Below are positions 23,682 to 32,745 of a stretch of 35,384 nt of DNA, in pieces. Position 1 is the stretch's first letter, and the number at the start of each line of letters is the position of its first letter. The notes under the pieces are model-generated. The model saw nothing but the letters and a program-made list of their open reading frames with translations. It did not search any database and had not been told where the DNA came from. A program made the position numbers and the translations under genes. Source of the stretch: Candidatus Babelota bacterium (GTDB lineage Bacteria; Babelota; Babeliae; Babelales; Vermiphilaceae); NCBI GenBank assembly GCA_023382795.1, contig JAHDWT010000010.1:1-35384 (forward strand), given 5' to 3'.

Positions 23682-25115
23682 TTAACGCTCACGACTCTTT
23701 GATTGATAGGAAACCACAGGTATTGGTGCATAATTGTTGTAAACCGACACACCTAACTCACGAACTCGCCGCTGCATTAGAATATCCCACCATGCTGCTA
23801 ATGCAAATGCAGTTAACATAATAAGTTGAGGTTCAATGATAAAACGATAGCGACCACAACCATCGTGACCAGTAATCATAAGATTGTACGCAACAAAAAG
23901 CATAAAAAATGCGAGTATTGCGTATCTTTTACGTACCCACAATAACATACCGGCAGATACTATAAGCAGCCATCGTAGAATACTCCACATACTTTCCGCT
24001 GCCGCAATTGCAACAACTAGCCTATTGGGAGCGCCAGAACTCACATACGTTACTATTTTGTTCCACCAAGAACCGGTACCCGAAAAAAAGGTGATATCGC
24101 CACCACGTAACATAGGATTGAGTAATAATTTTAAATGGGTGCTAAAAAGGCCCAAAGCTGTCTTCATCACATTTTTCATCCAAACAGAGATGCAAGTATA
24201 TGGATGATGCGCAAGATACCACAGTAATAGCTTTTTAGCCGGCTCCCAACCGTTTTCATCAAGTCCATTGTGTGCTTCAAACGGAGGAATCATTCGCTCT
24301 GCTTCTGATGGCGTAATATCATGCACCGCGGCAATAACTTTAACTAAATACCATTCATAGAGATTAATGCTTACCACAGGAGCAAAATGAAAATGATTAT
24401 ATAACACCTTGTTTCTTGTCATGTAACCTACAAGTGGTGCCAGCGCAATCGTCAGGAACAACAATATCGCCATAAATTTTTTGCGCATTCCAGAAACATA
24501 CAAAGGAACAAAACACGCGACAACAGGAATAAAATACAACGCTACCGGCTTGACAATGAGCGATGCGCCAAGAAACGTCGCGCTAACCACCAAGACCGTC
24601 CGAGAGGCGGTTTGCCAAAATTTGGTAAACCGCTCTAGAAATAAGACAATTAAACACGTTACGATTGTTTCAGTAAGCACAAATTGCGGATATACCAGAA
24701 CCCCAACATTAAGGATACTCAATACTGCAACAATGCGCGCTGACAACGGCCCGAACAAGCGATACGTCATGTTAAATAAAGCCCACATAAGTATAATCAT
24801 GCAGACTATCTGAATCAGAATGATGGGCGTAAACGTATATCCAAACACTTTATATATCAAGCTCATGATAAGAGGATAACCAATGGTGTGTTCAGGCGCT
24901 GCAGTTGGGCCATGTGGTGCCGTGATACTTCCGGTCTGAAAAAAATGGACCGCATACTTGTCGTACCATAAAGAATCAATATCAAGATGTGAACTGATGT
25001 GTGGCACAGCATAGTACAGAACACTAGACAACAGCACATACACTCCGATGCATACCATGAAAAAAATAGTGTCTTTTTTTGCTCTGATATCACGATTCAA
25101 CAGCGCATACTTCAT
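23682..25115 (-). CDS. GT-C type membrane glycosyltransferase, ArnT/PMT-like (477 aa)
   Basis: An integral membrane protein with around ten hydrophobic segments, beginning after a short basic cytoplasmic N-terminus. The first external loop contains DIDSLWYDKYAVHFF, the acidic motif typical of GT39/GT83 enzymes, which use polyprenyl-phosphate sugars on the outer face of the inner membrane. HTIGYPLIMSLIYKVFG corresponds to the R-x-PGYP-like second element. The C-terminal soluble part is small. It sits between the oxidoreductase (28-base gap) and manC (2-base gap), so it is part of the glycan operon and may transfer one of the sugars made here. Acceptor and donor are unknown. A second GT-C gene at 30591 has similar architecture. 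Confidence 0.82.
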   Translation of the reverse strand: MKYALLNRDIRAKKDTIFFMVCIGVYVLLSSVLYYAVPHISSHLDIDSLWYDKYAVHFFQTGSITAPHGPTAAPEHTIGYPLIMSLIYKVFGYTFTPIILIQIVCMIILMWALFNMTYRLFGPLSARIVAVLSILNVGVLVYPQFVLTETIVTCLIVLFLERFTKFWQTASRTVLVVSATFLGASLIVKPVALYFIPVVACFVPLYVSGMRKKFMAILLFLTIALAPLVGYMTRNKVLYNHFHFAPVVSINLYEWYLVKVIAAVHDITPSEAERMIPPFEAHNGLDENGWEPAKKLLLWYLAHHPYTCISVWMKNVMKTALGLFSTHLKLLLNPMLRGGDITFFSGTGSWWNKIVTYVSSGAPNRLVVAIAAAESMWSILRWLLIVSAGMLLWVRKRYAILAFFMLFVAYNLMITGHDGCGRYRFIIEPQLIMLTAFALAAWWDILMQRRVRELGVSVYNNYAPIPVVSYQSKSRER

Positions 25116-25143
25116 AACTCACTCTTTCGGTCAATATAGTACA

Positions 25144-27300
25144 CTACAACTCTTTTTCTCCACCGCCCTTACACGCAAGCTCATCGATCAACAACGTTAG
25201 CTGTGCCACACGATTTAATCGGTCAAATGGTATTGGAGGTGCAAATATTTCTTGTTGCACCTGAGCAAAAAACATACGTATTAATGCTTCATGCCCTTTA
25301 TCTGGCGTACGAACTACTTGATCAAAAGATCGATCAAGGCCATATCCCGCCAGCTGTACATAATCGTCCATCACAATGCTCTTACCATCAAAGAACACTT
25401 CCATGCGCTCTTTTCCCATTCTTGCATTACCAAGAGCGGTATACAGTAATGAACATACTGATCCATCATCAAAACGAATGTGAACTGAAATATTATCAGT
25501 AGGACACAAATCGCTACGCAAAGCACCAAGTGTTTCTACGGAAATCGATAAAGGGCGAGAATCGATAAGATAATAAAATAGATCAATAATGTGACACGCT
25601 TCACCAATGATTCTTCCAGCGCCTAATTCCATTTGCACCCAATGATCTTTGGGCAGGAATCCGGCATTCATCCGATAGTGAACCATCACTGGTGTTGATC
25701 GCTCGCTTATTGCTTCCTTAATTTTCCGTATGAACGGTGCGAATGATCGGTTATAATCAACGCAAAAACGTGCTTGTGGATTATGCTCTAAGAATGCATA
25801 GAGCTGTTGATACTGCTCCAGGGTTGTTGCCATCGGCTTTTCTAAAAATACGGCCTTACCTCGTTCTAAAGCCTTCAGTGCTTGCTCAGTGTGATACTTG
25901 TGAGGAGAAGCAATGACCACCGCATCGACCAAATCCTGTGAAAAAAGATCTGCATCGCTACTCAAGTTCAAACGGGCATTGTACTGCCGAGATACATTCA
26001 ACGCGTTTGCCGCATCCGGATCAACAACCGCATGAATCTGAATATTGCGTAATTTAGCCAAAATCGGCATAAGCTTAATTTTTGCAAATCCACCAGCACC
26101 CACAACACCAACACGTACTGTGTCATGAATAGCTGGAATAAACTGAATATTAGTATTTACTCGTGATATTTTTGGCTTAGAATCATCATATTTTTCGATA
26201 TCATAAGTCAACACAGCACCAAGTCCCTTTTGCCGCGCCAATTGTTCGTAAGCCTTTTCAACATGATCAACTGAAATTTCAACGCCAATAAGTGGATCAA
26301 TGACTATTTTTTTACGTTCAACTAAATCAACAAATGCCTGCATATTACGTTGTTCTGTCCAGCGCACATAGGCATAAGGATAATCAATGCCCTGCTGCTC
26401 ATACTGCACATCATAACGTCCAGGACCGTAAGAACAGGAAATCAGAAAATCAATTTCCTTTTTATAAAACTGCTCGCGCTGCAATCCAAGACCCACATCC
26501 CCTACCACAACTACACGTCCTTTTTTGCGGGTAATTTCCATAGCCTGTTGCACAATTGTATCACTTTTTGATCCAGCGGTTATAAGGGTAACATCAGCAC
26601 CCTGATGCTGGGTTGCAAAAATAATATCCTGGAGAAATTGCGGATCCCGTGCATCATACGCGTGATGTGCGCCAAGTTGACGCGCAAGATCTAATCGATC
26701 AGGCACCAAATCAATACCAAAAACTTTACATCCGGATTGCGCTGCAAGTTGTACCGTAAGCTGACCCAAAAGACCAAGCCCGATAACACAAACTTGCTCG
26801 CCAAGCTGTAACTGTGCACGCCGAATACCTTGCAATGCGATAGCACCAAGGGTGGTAATGCTCGCATGTTTTAGCACATCACTACCGCTCAATTTAGCGG
26901 TCAAATTTTCCGGGACACACACAATATCGGCATGATTAGCTGCTCCGGAACCAGCACAAGCCACAAAATCGCCCACCTGCAATGAGCGCACTTTACTTCC
27001 AACTGCTACAATCTGCCCAGAACAAGAATACCCGAGTGCCCGCACAGAACCCTTAAGTTTGCCAGAAACTAATGCTCGCGTTGCTTCAACGCCATTAGTT
27101 GCTACCGATTCAAGAATTTTTTTGATCTTCTGGGGCATATTGGCAAAAAGACTTTGCTGTGCACCAGAAATAGTTGCCATCTCTGTACCAGAGCTAATAA
27201 ACGAATAATGCACTCGCACTAAAACGCTATAGTCGTCAAGAAGCGGTTCACACACCTGTCTTAAAACTACAAGACCTTTATCCAAAAAAACTTGCCTCAT
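25144..27300 (-). CDS. Fused bi-domain oxidoreductase: ADH-like plus Gfo/Idh/MocA-like (718 aa)
   Basis: Residues 1-370 form a medium-chain dehydrogenase-like half: GroES-like start (FISSGTEMATISG), LGYSCSGQIVAVG, and a Rossmann segment VCVIGLGLLGQLTVQLAAQ. The CxxC-type structural zinc site is not apparent. Residues 395-718 are a Gfo/Idh/MocA half: VRVGVVGAGGFAKIKLMPIL, then EKPMATTLEQY with the conserved Glu-Lys-Pro. Such fusions are known in surface polysaccharide clusters and are annotated as bi-domain oxidoreductases; their substrate is generally unsettled. Here it may modify the UDP-ManNAcA branch or another nucleotide sugar. ATG 27300 overlaps the wecC stop (ATGA) and has AAGGA six bases upstream. 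No signal peptide. Confidence 0.88.
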   Translation of the reverse strand: MRQVFLDKGLVVLRQVCEPLLDDYSVLVRVHYSFISSGTEMATISGAQQSLFANMPQKIKKILESVATNGVEATRALVSGKLKGSVRALGYSCSGQIVAVGSKVRSLQVGDFVACAGSGAANHADIVCVPENLTAKLSGSDVLKHASITTLGAIALQGIRRAQLQLGEQVCVIGLGLLGQLTVQLAAQSGCKVFGIDLVPDRLDLARQLGAHHAYDARDPQFLQDIIFATQHQGADVTLITAGSKSDTIVQQAMEITRKKGRVVVVGDVGLGLQREQFYKKEIDFLISCSYGPGRYDVQYEQQGIDYPYAYVRWTEQRNMQAFVDLVERKKIVIDPLIGVEISVDHVEKAYEQLARQKGLGAVLTYDIEKYDDSKPKISRVNTNIQFIPAIHDTVRVGVVGAGGFAKIKLMPILAKLRNIQIHAVVDPDAANALNVSRQYNARLNLSSDADLFSQDLVDAVVIASPHKYHTEQALKALERGKAVFLEKPMATTLEQYQQLYAFLEHNPQARFCVDYNRSFAPFIRKIKEAISERSTPVMVHYRMNAGFLPKDHWVQMELGAGRIIGEACHIIDLFYYLIDSRPLSISVETLGALRSDLCPTDNISVHIRFDDGSVCSLLYTALGNARMGKERMEVFFDGKSIVMDDYVQLAGYGLDRSFDQVVRTPDKGHEALIRMFFAQVQQEIFAPPIPFDRLNRVAQLTLLIDELACKGGGEKEL

Positions 27301-28646
27301 GTACATTCCTTGCTGTTATTACATGATTGTTGATCATTACTTACAAATTGTTGTTCATCAGCACGATTGGCAGGCCAGAACTGATATTCATTATCTGAAC
27401 TTTTCTGCTTTGCTTGATGAAGTAACCCACAAAAATCTATTACTTGTTTACTATCAAACTGTTTGAACGGTATCTGTTTAAAGGCTGAATGCGCAACCAA
27501 TAACACCATAAGATCAGCATGCCCCAACAGTACACTATCACGATGCATCATGCCAGAAACTCCTATGAATGATTCAAGTTTGGTCGTTTCAAGATGTGGT
27601 TCAATAACTATTGGCGCAACATCACGCCACGAATACACATGCTTGATGATGTGCAATGCCGGAGATTCACGAATATCGTCTACATCAGCTTTATACGTTG
27701 CACCAAACAAAGCAATGCGACACATGCCAGTATTGTACTGGTACCATTCATCAATTCGCTGCCTAATAACCGCCAGCACTTCCTGAGGACGGTTATCGTT
27801 AATCTGTCGCGCAGCTTTAAGAAGCTGAGTACTTTTTGGAAATCCTTCAACCAAAAACCATGGATCTACCGCTATGCAATGCCCACCTACTCCACATGAA
27901 GGTCGCAACAGTTTTACTCGAGGATGCTTATTGGCAAGCTCAATAACTTCATAAGGATCAAGCCCGGCTGACTGTGCCATTGCAGCAACTTGATGCGCAA
28001 AAGCAATTTGTACATCACGTGAGCTATTTTCCACTAATTTGACCATCTCCGCACTTGCCGCACTGGTGAGATATAAATCACCTTTGACAAACGCTTTGTA
28101 TAAGTGTTTAGCGGCTTGCGTAGATACTTCGTTGATACCACCAATAATGCGATCATTGGCAATAAGCTCATGAAATATATTTCCTGGTAGAACTCGTTCT
28201 GGACAGTGGGCAACAAAAAAATCAGTACCTGCCCTTAATCCTGTTTTTGCTTGCAGATAATCAGCTACCTGCTGCGTTGCTCCTACGGGAATTGTTGATT
28301 CAATAATCACCGTTTCACCAGCCTTGAGCACAGACGCCACTTGTTGAGCGGCATTCATAACGTATGAAAGATCGGCTTTTTTTTCTTCTTTAAACGGCGT
28401 TGGCACCGCGATGATATAAAAATCAGCAGATTGTATCGTTGTTGTTGGAATAAGTCTTCCTGAAGACAATGCTTGTAACAATCGCTCACCTACTTCTGGC
28501 TCTTGTATTACTGGGTCATACGCACACAGCCTTGCCACGCGTTCAACATCAACATCAAATCCGATCACTAAAAAATGTGCATCTACCAATACCAAAGCAG
28601 TTGGCAACCCTATGTAACCCAACCCCAATACACACACTTTTTTCAT
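27297..28646 (-). CDS. wecC: UDP-N-acetyl-D-mannosamine dehydrogenase (449 aa)
   Basis: Oxidises UDP-ManNAc to UDP-ManNAcA with two NAD. N-terminal KVCVLGLGYIGLPTALV is the NAD-binding loop. ESTIPVGAT and the active-site block GVGGHCIAVDPWFLV with its catalytic Cys closely match WecC; the AVDPWF form distinguishes it from UDP-glucose dehydrogenase. LFGATYKADVDDIRESPA is the C-terminal domain element. It is about 30 residues longer than E. coli WecC because of a polar C-terminal tail rich in Gln, Asn and Ser that ends in Cys-Thr. Its ATG shares a base with the stop of wecB (TAATG), so the two are coupled, matching their consecutive reactions. Confidence 0.92.
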   Translation of the reverse strand: MKKVCVLGLGYIGLPTALVLVDAHFLVIGFDVDVERVARLCAYDPVIQEPEVGERLLQALSSGRLIPTTTIQSADFYIIAVPTPFKEEKKADLSYVMNAAQQVASVLKAGETVIIESTIPVGATQQVADYLQAKTGLRAGTDFFVAHCPERVLPGNIFHELIANDRIIGGINEVSTQAAKHLYKAFVKGDLYLTSAASAEMVKLVENSSRDVQIAFAHQVAAMAQSAGLDPYEVIELANKHPRVKLLRPSCGVGGHCIAVDPWFLVEGFPKSTQLLKAARQINDNRPQEVLAVIRQRIDEWYQYNTGMCRIALFGATYKADVDDIRESPALHIIKHVYSWRDVAPIVIEPHLETTKLESFIGVSGMMHRDSVLLGHADLMVLLVAHSAFKQIPFKQFDSKQVIDFCGLLHQAKQKSSDNEYQFWPANRADEQQFVSNDQQSCNNSKECT

Positions 28647-29842
28647 TACAATCCTTTTTCTACAACAGTGCGCTCACCATCATTTTGATAGGTTCGTATC
28701 AACACATGTTTTTTGATAATGCTTACTATTTTTTGCGCAGCATCGCCATCACCATAAATCGATGTAGTATCCGCATGGTATGTTAATGGTTCATAAAGTC
28801 GCGCAATGACCGCTTGTTGTACTAAATGTTCATCAGTACCTACTAGATCCACAAGCCCGGCCCATACTCCCTCCATGCGTTCGGTTTTTTCGCGTGTCAC
28901 CACGACTGGCTTCGCAAGACTTACCGCTTCTTCTTGTAATCCTCCAGAATCGGTGATTATCAGATCAGCATGGGTAAGCACATATACCAAATCTTGATAG
29001 GCAAATGGTGCACAGAGATTCATGACAAACTGATCATGTGCTTGTATTTCACGCAAGGCATCAGTAACCGCTGGATTCGGGTGCACAGGATAAAAACAGA
29101 AAAGATCATCATGCATCAGGAGTAGTTTATTCACCGCACGAACTACCCGCACAAAACCACCGTCAAAAGACTCCCGTCTATGCATGGTAAACACTATAAT
29201 TTTTTTACCCTCTTGCTTGCATCGCGTTACAGCTTCTTGTAATTCTGAACGCACGGCCACATACCCACACGCAATATTGTTTTGCATAAGGCGCAACGCA
29301 TCAACAACGGTGTTGCCCGTGCAAAAAACGCTCTCACGGGCAACACCTTCCGCTAATAAATGAGCTGCTGCTTGAGCTGTAGGTGCAAAATGATACCGCG
29401 CAATGGTGCTAATAAAACGACGATTAACTTCTTCAGGAAATGGATTGTCAATATCATAGGTACGTAATCCCGCTTCAACATGACCCATGGGAATTTTAAG
29501 ATAAAATGCTGCAAGTGCAGCTGCCATGCTGGTTGTGGTATCACCCTGCACGAGGACAATCGATGGCTTAATGACTTGAAAAAGTTGTTGAGTTTTTTCC
29601 AGTATAGCACTGGTAAGATAAGCAAGATTTTGCCCAGGTTTCATAACCGCCAAATCGGCATCAGGTTTAATCGAGAAAAGATCAAAGACTTGCTGTAAAA
29701 GATCTGTATGTTGAGCAGTAGAACACAAAAAGGTGCTAATGCCCTCACGTTTGAGTGCATAGTATACTGGCACCATTTTGATTGCCTCAGGACGCGTGCC
29801 TATAACCATAAGCACTGACTGATAACTCCCCTGCACATTCAT
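28646..29842 (-). CDS. wecB: UDP-N-acetylglucosamine 2-epimerase, non-hydrolysing (398 aa)
   Basis: Interconverts UDP-GlcNAc and UDP-ManNAc, the first step to UDP-ManNAcA. Family motifs are complete: VIGTRPEAIKM near the N-terminus, VQGDTTTSMAAALAAFY, GHVEAGLRTYD, PFPEEVNRRF with the key acidic and Arg residues, and ITDSGGLQEEA. The start at ATG 29842 has AGAGAG upstream and gives an N-terminus only about 15 residues longer than usual. The frame is open for another 42 codons to a TTG at 29968, but that would begin inside the terminator of the neighbouring gene and upstream of the predicted promoter. It is the first gene of the long minus-strand run. Confidence 0.93.
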   Translation of the reverse strand: MNVQGSYQSVLMVIGTRPEAIKMVPVYYALKREGISTFLCSTAQHTDLLQQVFDLFSIKPDADLAVMKPGQNLAYLTSAILEKTQQLFQVIKPSIVLVQGDTTTSMAAALAAFYLKIPMGHVEAGLRTYDIDNPFPEEVNRRFISTIARYHFAPTAQAAAHLLAEGVARESVFCTGNTVVDALRLMQNNIACGYVAVRSELQEAVTRCKQEGKKIIVFTMHRRESFDGGFVRVVRAVNKLLLMHDDLFCFYPVHPNPAVTDALREIQAHDQFVMNLCAPFAYQDLVYVLTHADLIITDSGGLQEEAVSLAKPVVVTREKTERMEGVWAGLVDLVGTDEHLVQQAVIARLYEPLTYHADTTSIYGDGDAAQKIVSIIKKHVLIRTYQNDGERTVVEKGL

Positions 29843-29887
29843 AATAACTCTCTGACGATAACTCTTGCCTGGCTCTTTTTGGGCATA

Positions 29888-29915
29888 AACATAGCACATC
29901 GGGAATGGTTTACAA
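29888..29915 (-). promoter_or_regulatory. Possible promoter of the sugar-nucleotide gene run
   Basis: On the minus strand TTGTAA (29915-29910), a 16-base spacer and TATGTT (29893-29888) lie between the upstream terminator and the wecB start. Each box matches four of six consensus positions. Position makes it plausible; sequence alone is weak. Confidence 0.3.
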
Positions 29916-29962
29916 GAGAAACATTTGCTCCACTGGCAGCCTATTAGACAGGGGATAATCAC

Positions 29963-30003
29963 AAACAAAAAAGAGCCGCGAGTCAGATTTCAACTCACGG
30001 CTC
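29963..30003 (-). terminator. Rho-independent terminator after the 30025-30441 gene
   Basis: Read on the minus strand, GAGCCGTGAGT (30003-29993) pairs with ACTCGCGGCTC (29983-29973) through eleven base pairs, one of them G-U, with a nine-base loop. It is followed at once by TTTTTTGTTTGT. It begins 22 bases after the stop of the small membrane protein gene and separates that gene from wecB. Confidence 0.88.
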
Positions 30004-30024
30004 CTTAATACGTTTTTACACTTG

Positions 30025-30441
30025 TTATTTGTTAGCACCTGGATACTTATAGCTGGCTGCATAAAGTCCAACTGCTCCTGCTGTAGTAGCGGCAACCGAT
30101 GCCCATGGTTTAAGTTTTCCTGACCATGATTTAGTTGTTTTACTCTGCACAAAAGCGCTCGCTACCGTAGGCACTCCCCATATTACTGATGTACCAACAA
30201 CGGCGTAGGGATTTTTATGCATTGCATTAGCCACTTGACCGTAATAATTTCTTACGGTGTTCGCAGAGTCCGTTATTTCTTTGCGATGCATTTGAGCCAT
30301 GTAGGTTCCATAACCTAGTGTAGCCATTGTCAGGGCAGCCTTGATCTTGAACCCCCAGGTAAATATTTTACCTGAACCAGCCTGCAACCCAAAAGAACTC
30401 ATCAGAGCTGCTACTGTCAAAGCTTTTATTAAATTTTTCAT
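30025..30441 (-). CDS. Small exported or membrane protein (138 aa)
   Basis: ATG 30441 follows GGAGG at five bases. Residues 1-21 are a signal peptide (IKALTVAALMSSFGLQAG). Two or three further hydrophobic segments are visible: AALTMATLGYGTYMA, VVGTSVIWGVPTVASAFV and ASVAATTAGAVGLYAAS. These would make it a small inner-membrane protein. No known domain is recognised. It is a single-gene unit with a strong terminator and is transcribed divergently from the GT-C gene at 30591. The 149-base gap between them is very AT-rich and I see no clear promoter boxes there. Confidence 0.7.
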   Translation of the reverse strand: MKNLIKALTVAALMSSFGLQAGSGKIFTWGFKIKAALTMATLGYGTYMAQMHRKEITDSANTVRNYYGQVANAMHKNPYAVVGTSVIWGVPTVASAFVQSKTTKSWSGKLKPWASVAATTAGAVGLYAASYKYPGANK

Positions 30442-30590
30442 AACAACCTCCATTGATATCTTATGTATTCTAAGCTCCATTCTAAGATTAATTTTATATA
30501 TAATTTTCAGTTTGTCAATTATTAAATTTTGACAATTTTCTATACCTGATTTATGAAATGGCCAGGTAGCAATAACCAGAGAGGAGTCCT

Positions 30591-32069
30591 GTGATAATCA
30601 GTAAACCCAACCTTTTCCTAGCTAAAAAGCACCTTTTTTGCCTGTTTTTAGCTGCACTTACGGTTAGACTTTTCTTTTTCTTAGGGTATGTTTCCCATGA
30701 AACTCGCTATCAGCAACCTGATAGCATAGATTACCACAATAGCGCCCTCTGCCTTTACCTCGGGGCGGGAATGTACCGCATAGACACCCATGAACCTATT
30801 TTCTGGCGTACACCGGGATACCCTTTTTACCTATCCCTTTTTTACACCTTATTTCCAAGCAAAAAATTTGGATTTGACCACTGGAGTACCGCACATTTTT
30901 GGGCACTTATCGTACAAATCTTGCTCTGTTCTCTCATACCATTATTAGTGGTATACCTTACCCTGATTTTTACTCATAACCAGAAGATTGCGCTTATTTC
31001 TGGCTGGGCTGTCGTTTTTCACATTGGGTTTATTCTGGCAAGCATGTACCTTTTAACAGAAGGACTGGCGGTTCTTTTATTTATCGCTTTTTTATGCTTA
31101 TGCTATCGAGCCATGCGTTCAGAGTATTTTTTGACAATGACAATCGTGCTAGCTGCCCTAACACTCGGTGCCTATACCTGGATACGACCCATGGGACAAT
31201 TCGTAGCCATAGCCATAACAAGTATTTGGGTCATATTTGGCCAGGGGAATTTGGCTTTAAGATTTAAAAAAACATTGCTTTTTCTCACCCTGTTCTTGAT
31301 AACTATCACCCCCTGGTACATCAGGAATCATGCGCTTACTGGCCACTGGTTTTTCTGCCCTATGTCTGGCCCCTACCTCAATTCCTTTTGTGCACCAAAG
31401 ATTCTAAGAACTATCCGTGAAATACCACTGGAACAAAGCATACGCATTCTTCACCGTCGGGCAAACCAGCGGATTCAACAGGCACAACGTAACACCGCCG
31501 GAACTGGCTATGTAGTATCAAAAGAATGGGAATGTAATGCGATAGCATTACCGATCATCAAAGAACATCCGTGGCTTTTTTTGAAAGATTGGACCAAGGA
31601 GGTCATCAAAACCACCTTTGACCTGTATTCCTACCAATTGGCAGCGCTTGCTGCTGGAACGTTTAAATATGATCCACTTGAAGAATTTTTAACGGAGAAA
31701 TTGGCTTCCTGCCTATATCAGCAAGCAATGCCTTGGTGGATGCGCATAATCTGTTATTTTGAAGTATTATTTTCATTTATACTTTGGGTTGGCATATTCG
31801 GGGGTATAATATGGTTTATGTTTATGCCATTCTTTTACAGACATAATTCCTCTAACCAAACTCAATACCTACACAAACTTTGGTGGCAAGTCATACCCTT
31901 AATTATTGCAGTTCTTTGGATGACTGGTGGATTCGGTTATGCACGGTTACGACTTCCCGTAGAATCGTTGCTTATTATCATGAGTCTGACGTGGTGGTAT
32001 TATGTTATTAACAAAAAACACATTGAGAAGGCGAATAACAGCATATATCCACCTTCCCAATGCATCTGA
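30591..32069 (+). CDS. GT-C type membrane glycosyltransferase, ArnT/PMT-like (492 aa)
   Basis: Starts at GTG 30591, close behind an AGAGGAG site. About ten membrane segments follow, the first being HLFCLFLAALTVRLFFFLG. The first external loop holds QPDSIDYHNSALCLYLGAG, the acidic motif of the family, and RTPGYPFYLSLFYTLFP the second conserved element. The C-terminal part has further membrane segments and a short tail. It is the same type of enzyme as that at 23682 but on the other strand and outside the operon. The probable role is transfer of a sugar from a polyprenyl-phosphate carrier to a lipid, glycan or protein at the outer face of the inner membrane. Donor and acceptor are not deducible. 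Confidence 0.82.
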   Translation: MIISKPNLFLAKKHLFCLFLAALTVRLFFFLGYVSHETRYQQPDSIDYHNSALCLYLGAGMYRIDTHEPIFWRTPGYPFYLSLFYTLFPSKKFGFDHWSTAHFWALIVQILLCSLIPLLVVYLTLIFTHNQKIALISGWAVVFHIGFILASMYLLTEGLAVLLFIAFLCLCYRAMRSEYFLTMTIVLAALTLGAYTWIRPMGQFVAIAITSIWVIFGQGNLALRFKKTLLFLTLFLITITPWYIRNHALTGHWFFCPMSGPYLNSFCAPKILRTIREIPLEQSIRILHRRANQRIQQAQRNTAGTGYVVSKEWECNAIALPIIKEHPWLFLKDWTKEVIKTTFDLYSYQLAALAAGTFKYDPLEEFLTEKLASCLYQQAMPWWMRIICYFEVLFSFILWVGIFGGIIWFMFMPFFYRHNSSNQTQYLHKLWWQVIPLIIAVLWMTGGFGYARLRLPVESLLIIMSLTWWYYVINKKHIEKANNSIYPPSQCI

Positions 32070-32086
32070 TTTTAACCTATTTCTTC

Positions 32087-32527
32087 TTATAGATCTATAG
32101 ATAATGTGCCATCACTATGCGATGTAACGGTTGTTTTAAAGGGGCCAAAAACCTTCTTCATCCCCACATACACTCCATAGGAATCTGCTTGATACTGCTG
32201 ATTAATGATCTCTTTTACTGCCTCAGGATAACCTTCTTGAGAAACATGCAGAAAAGCTCTTAAAGTGATCCTCATAGGTAACAACCGAAAAATTTCTGTA
32301 AGTTCTTGAGTAGCATTATTATCAACAGTTATTTTTTGCGTTGAACGCCAACCCCAATTATCTAACGACCATGACAACCATGCCTGCAAAGGCTTCGCTG
32401 TTTTATTAGAAACGGTAACAGAAATAGTCCCCTCTGCTCGGGCATTCCTCATAGGTACAATAGTGGCAAACACAGTCTCAACTTGCGCCATCAATACTAC
32501 AATAGCCGTCAATACTATTCTCTTCAT
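32087..32527 (-). CDS. Secreted protein of unknown function (146 aa)
   Basis: ATG 32527 is preceded by AAGGAG at a good distance. Residues 1-21 are a signal peptide ending in VFA (TAIVVLMAQVETVFA). The mature protein is mostly beta strand: GTISVTVSNKTAKPLQAWLSW, STQKITVDNNATQEL, MRITLRAFLHVSQEG and FKTTVTSHSDGTLSIDL. No cysteines, no catalytic motif and no family that I recognise. The immunoglobulin-like or jelly-roll type pattern would suit a periplasmic or surface protein. It converges on the GT-C gene with 17 bases between stops. Confidence 0.72.
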   Translation of the reverse strand: MKRIVLTAIVVLMAQVETVFATIVPMRNARAEGTISVTVSNKTAKPLQAWLSWSLDNWGWRSTQKITVDNNATQELTEIFRLLPMRITLRAFLHVSQEGYPEAVKEIINQQYQADSYGVYVGMKKVFGPFKTTVTSHSDGTLSIDL

Positions 32528-32745
32528 ATCTTCTCCTTCGAATTAATTATCCTATTTCAAGGCTCATTTCTTTAATTGTATTAAAACTAAATCTCAACTT
32601 GCAATTATTTTTAATTGGAAATTCTTTTGGATTGTTGACCCTGTTGTTCTAGCAATTCGATATTCTTGGTCAAAAATAGATACATCACCATTATTGTGTT
32701 GTGCTACTATTAGAGAACTATTAAATACCAAAAAGGGAATAAACC

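Noticed and set aside
29843-29968. A hydrophobic N-terminal extension of wecB that would look like another signal peptide
   Set aside because: It would start at a TTG within the terminator of the adjacent gene, has no ribosome binding site, and lies upstream of or across the predicted promoter. ATG 29842 gives a near-normal protein.
32088-32099. Perfect 12-base palindrome TATAGATCTATA at the convergent gene ends
   Set aside because: It lies mainly in the last codons of the minus-strand gene, is AT-rich and has no loop or T-tract; it is probably chance.
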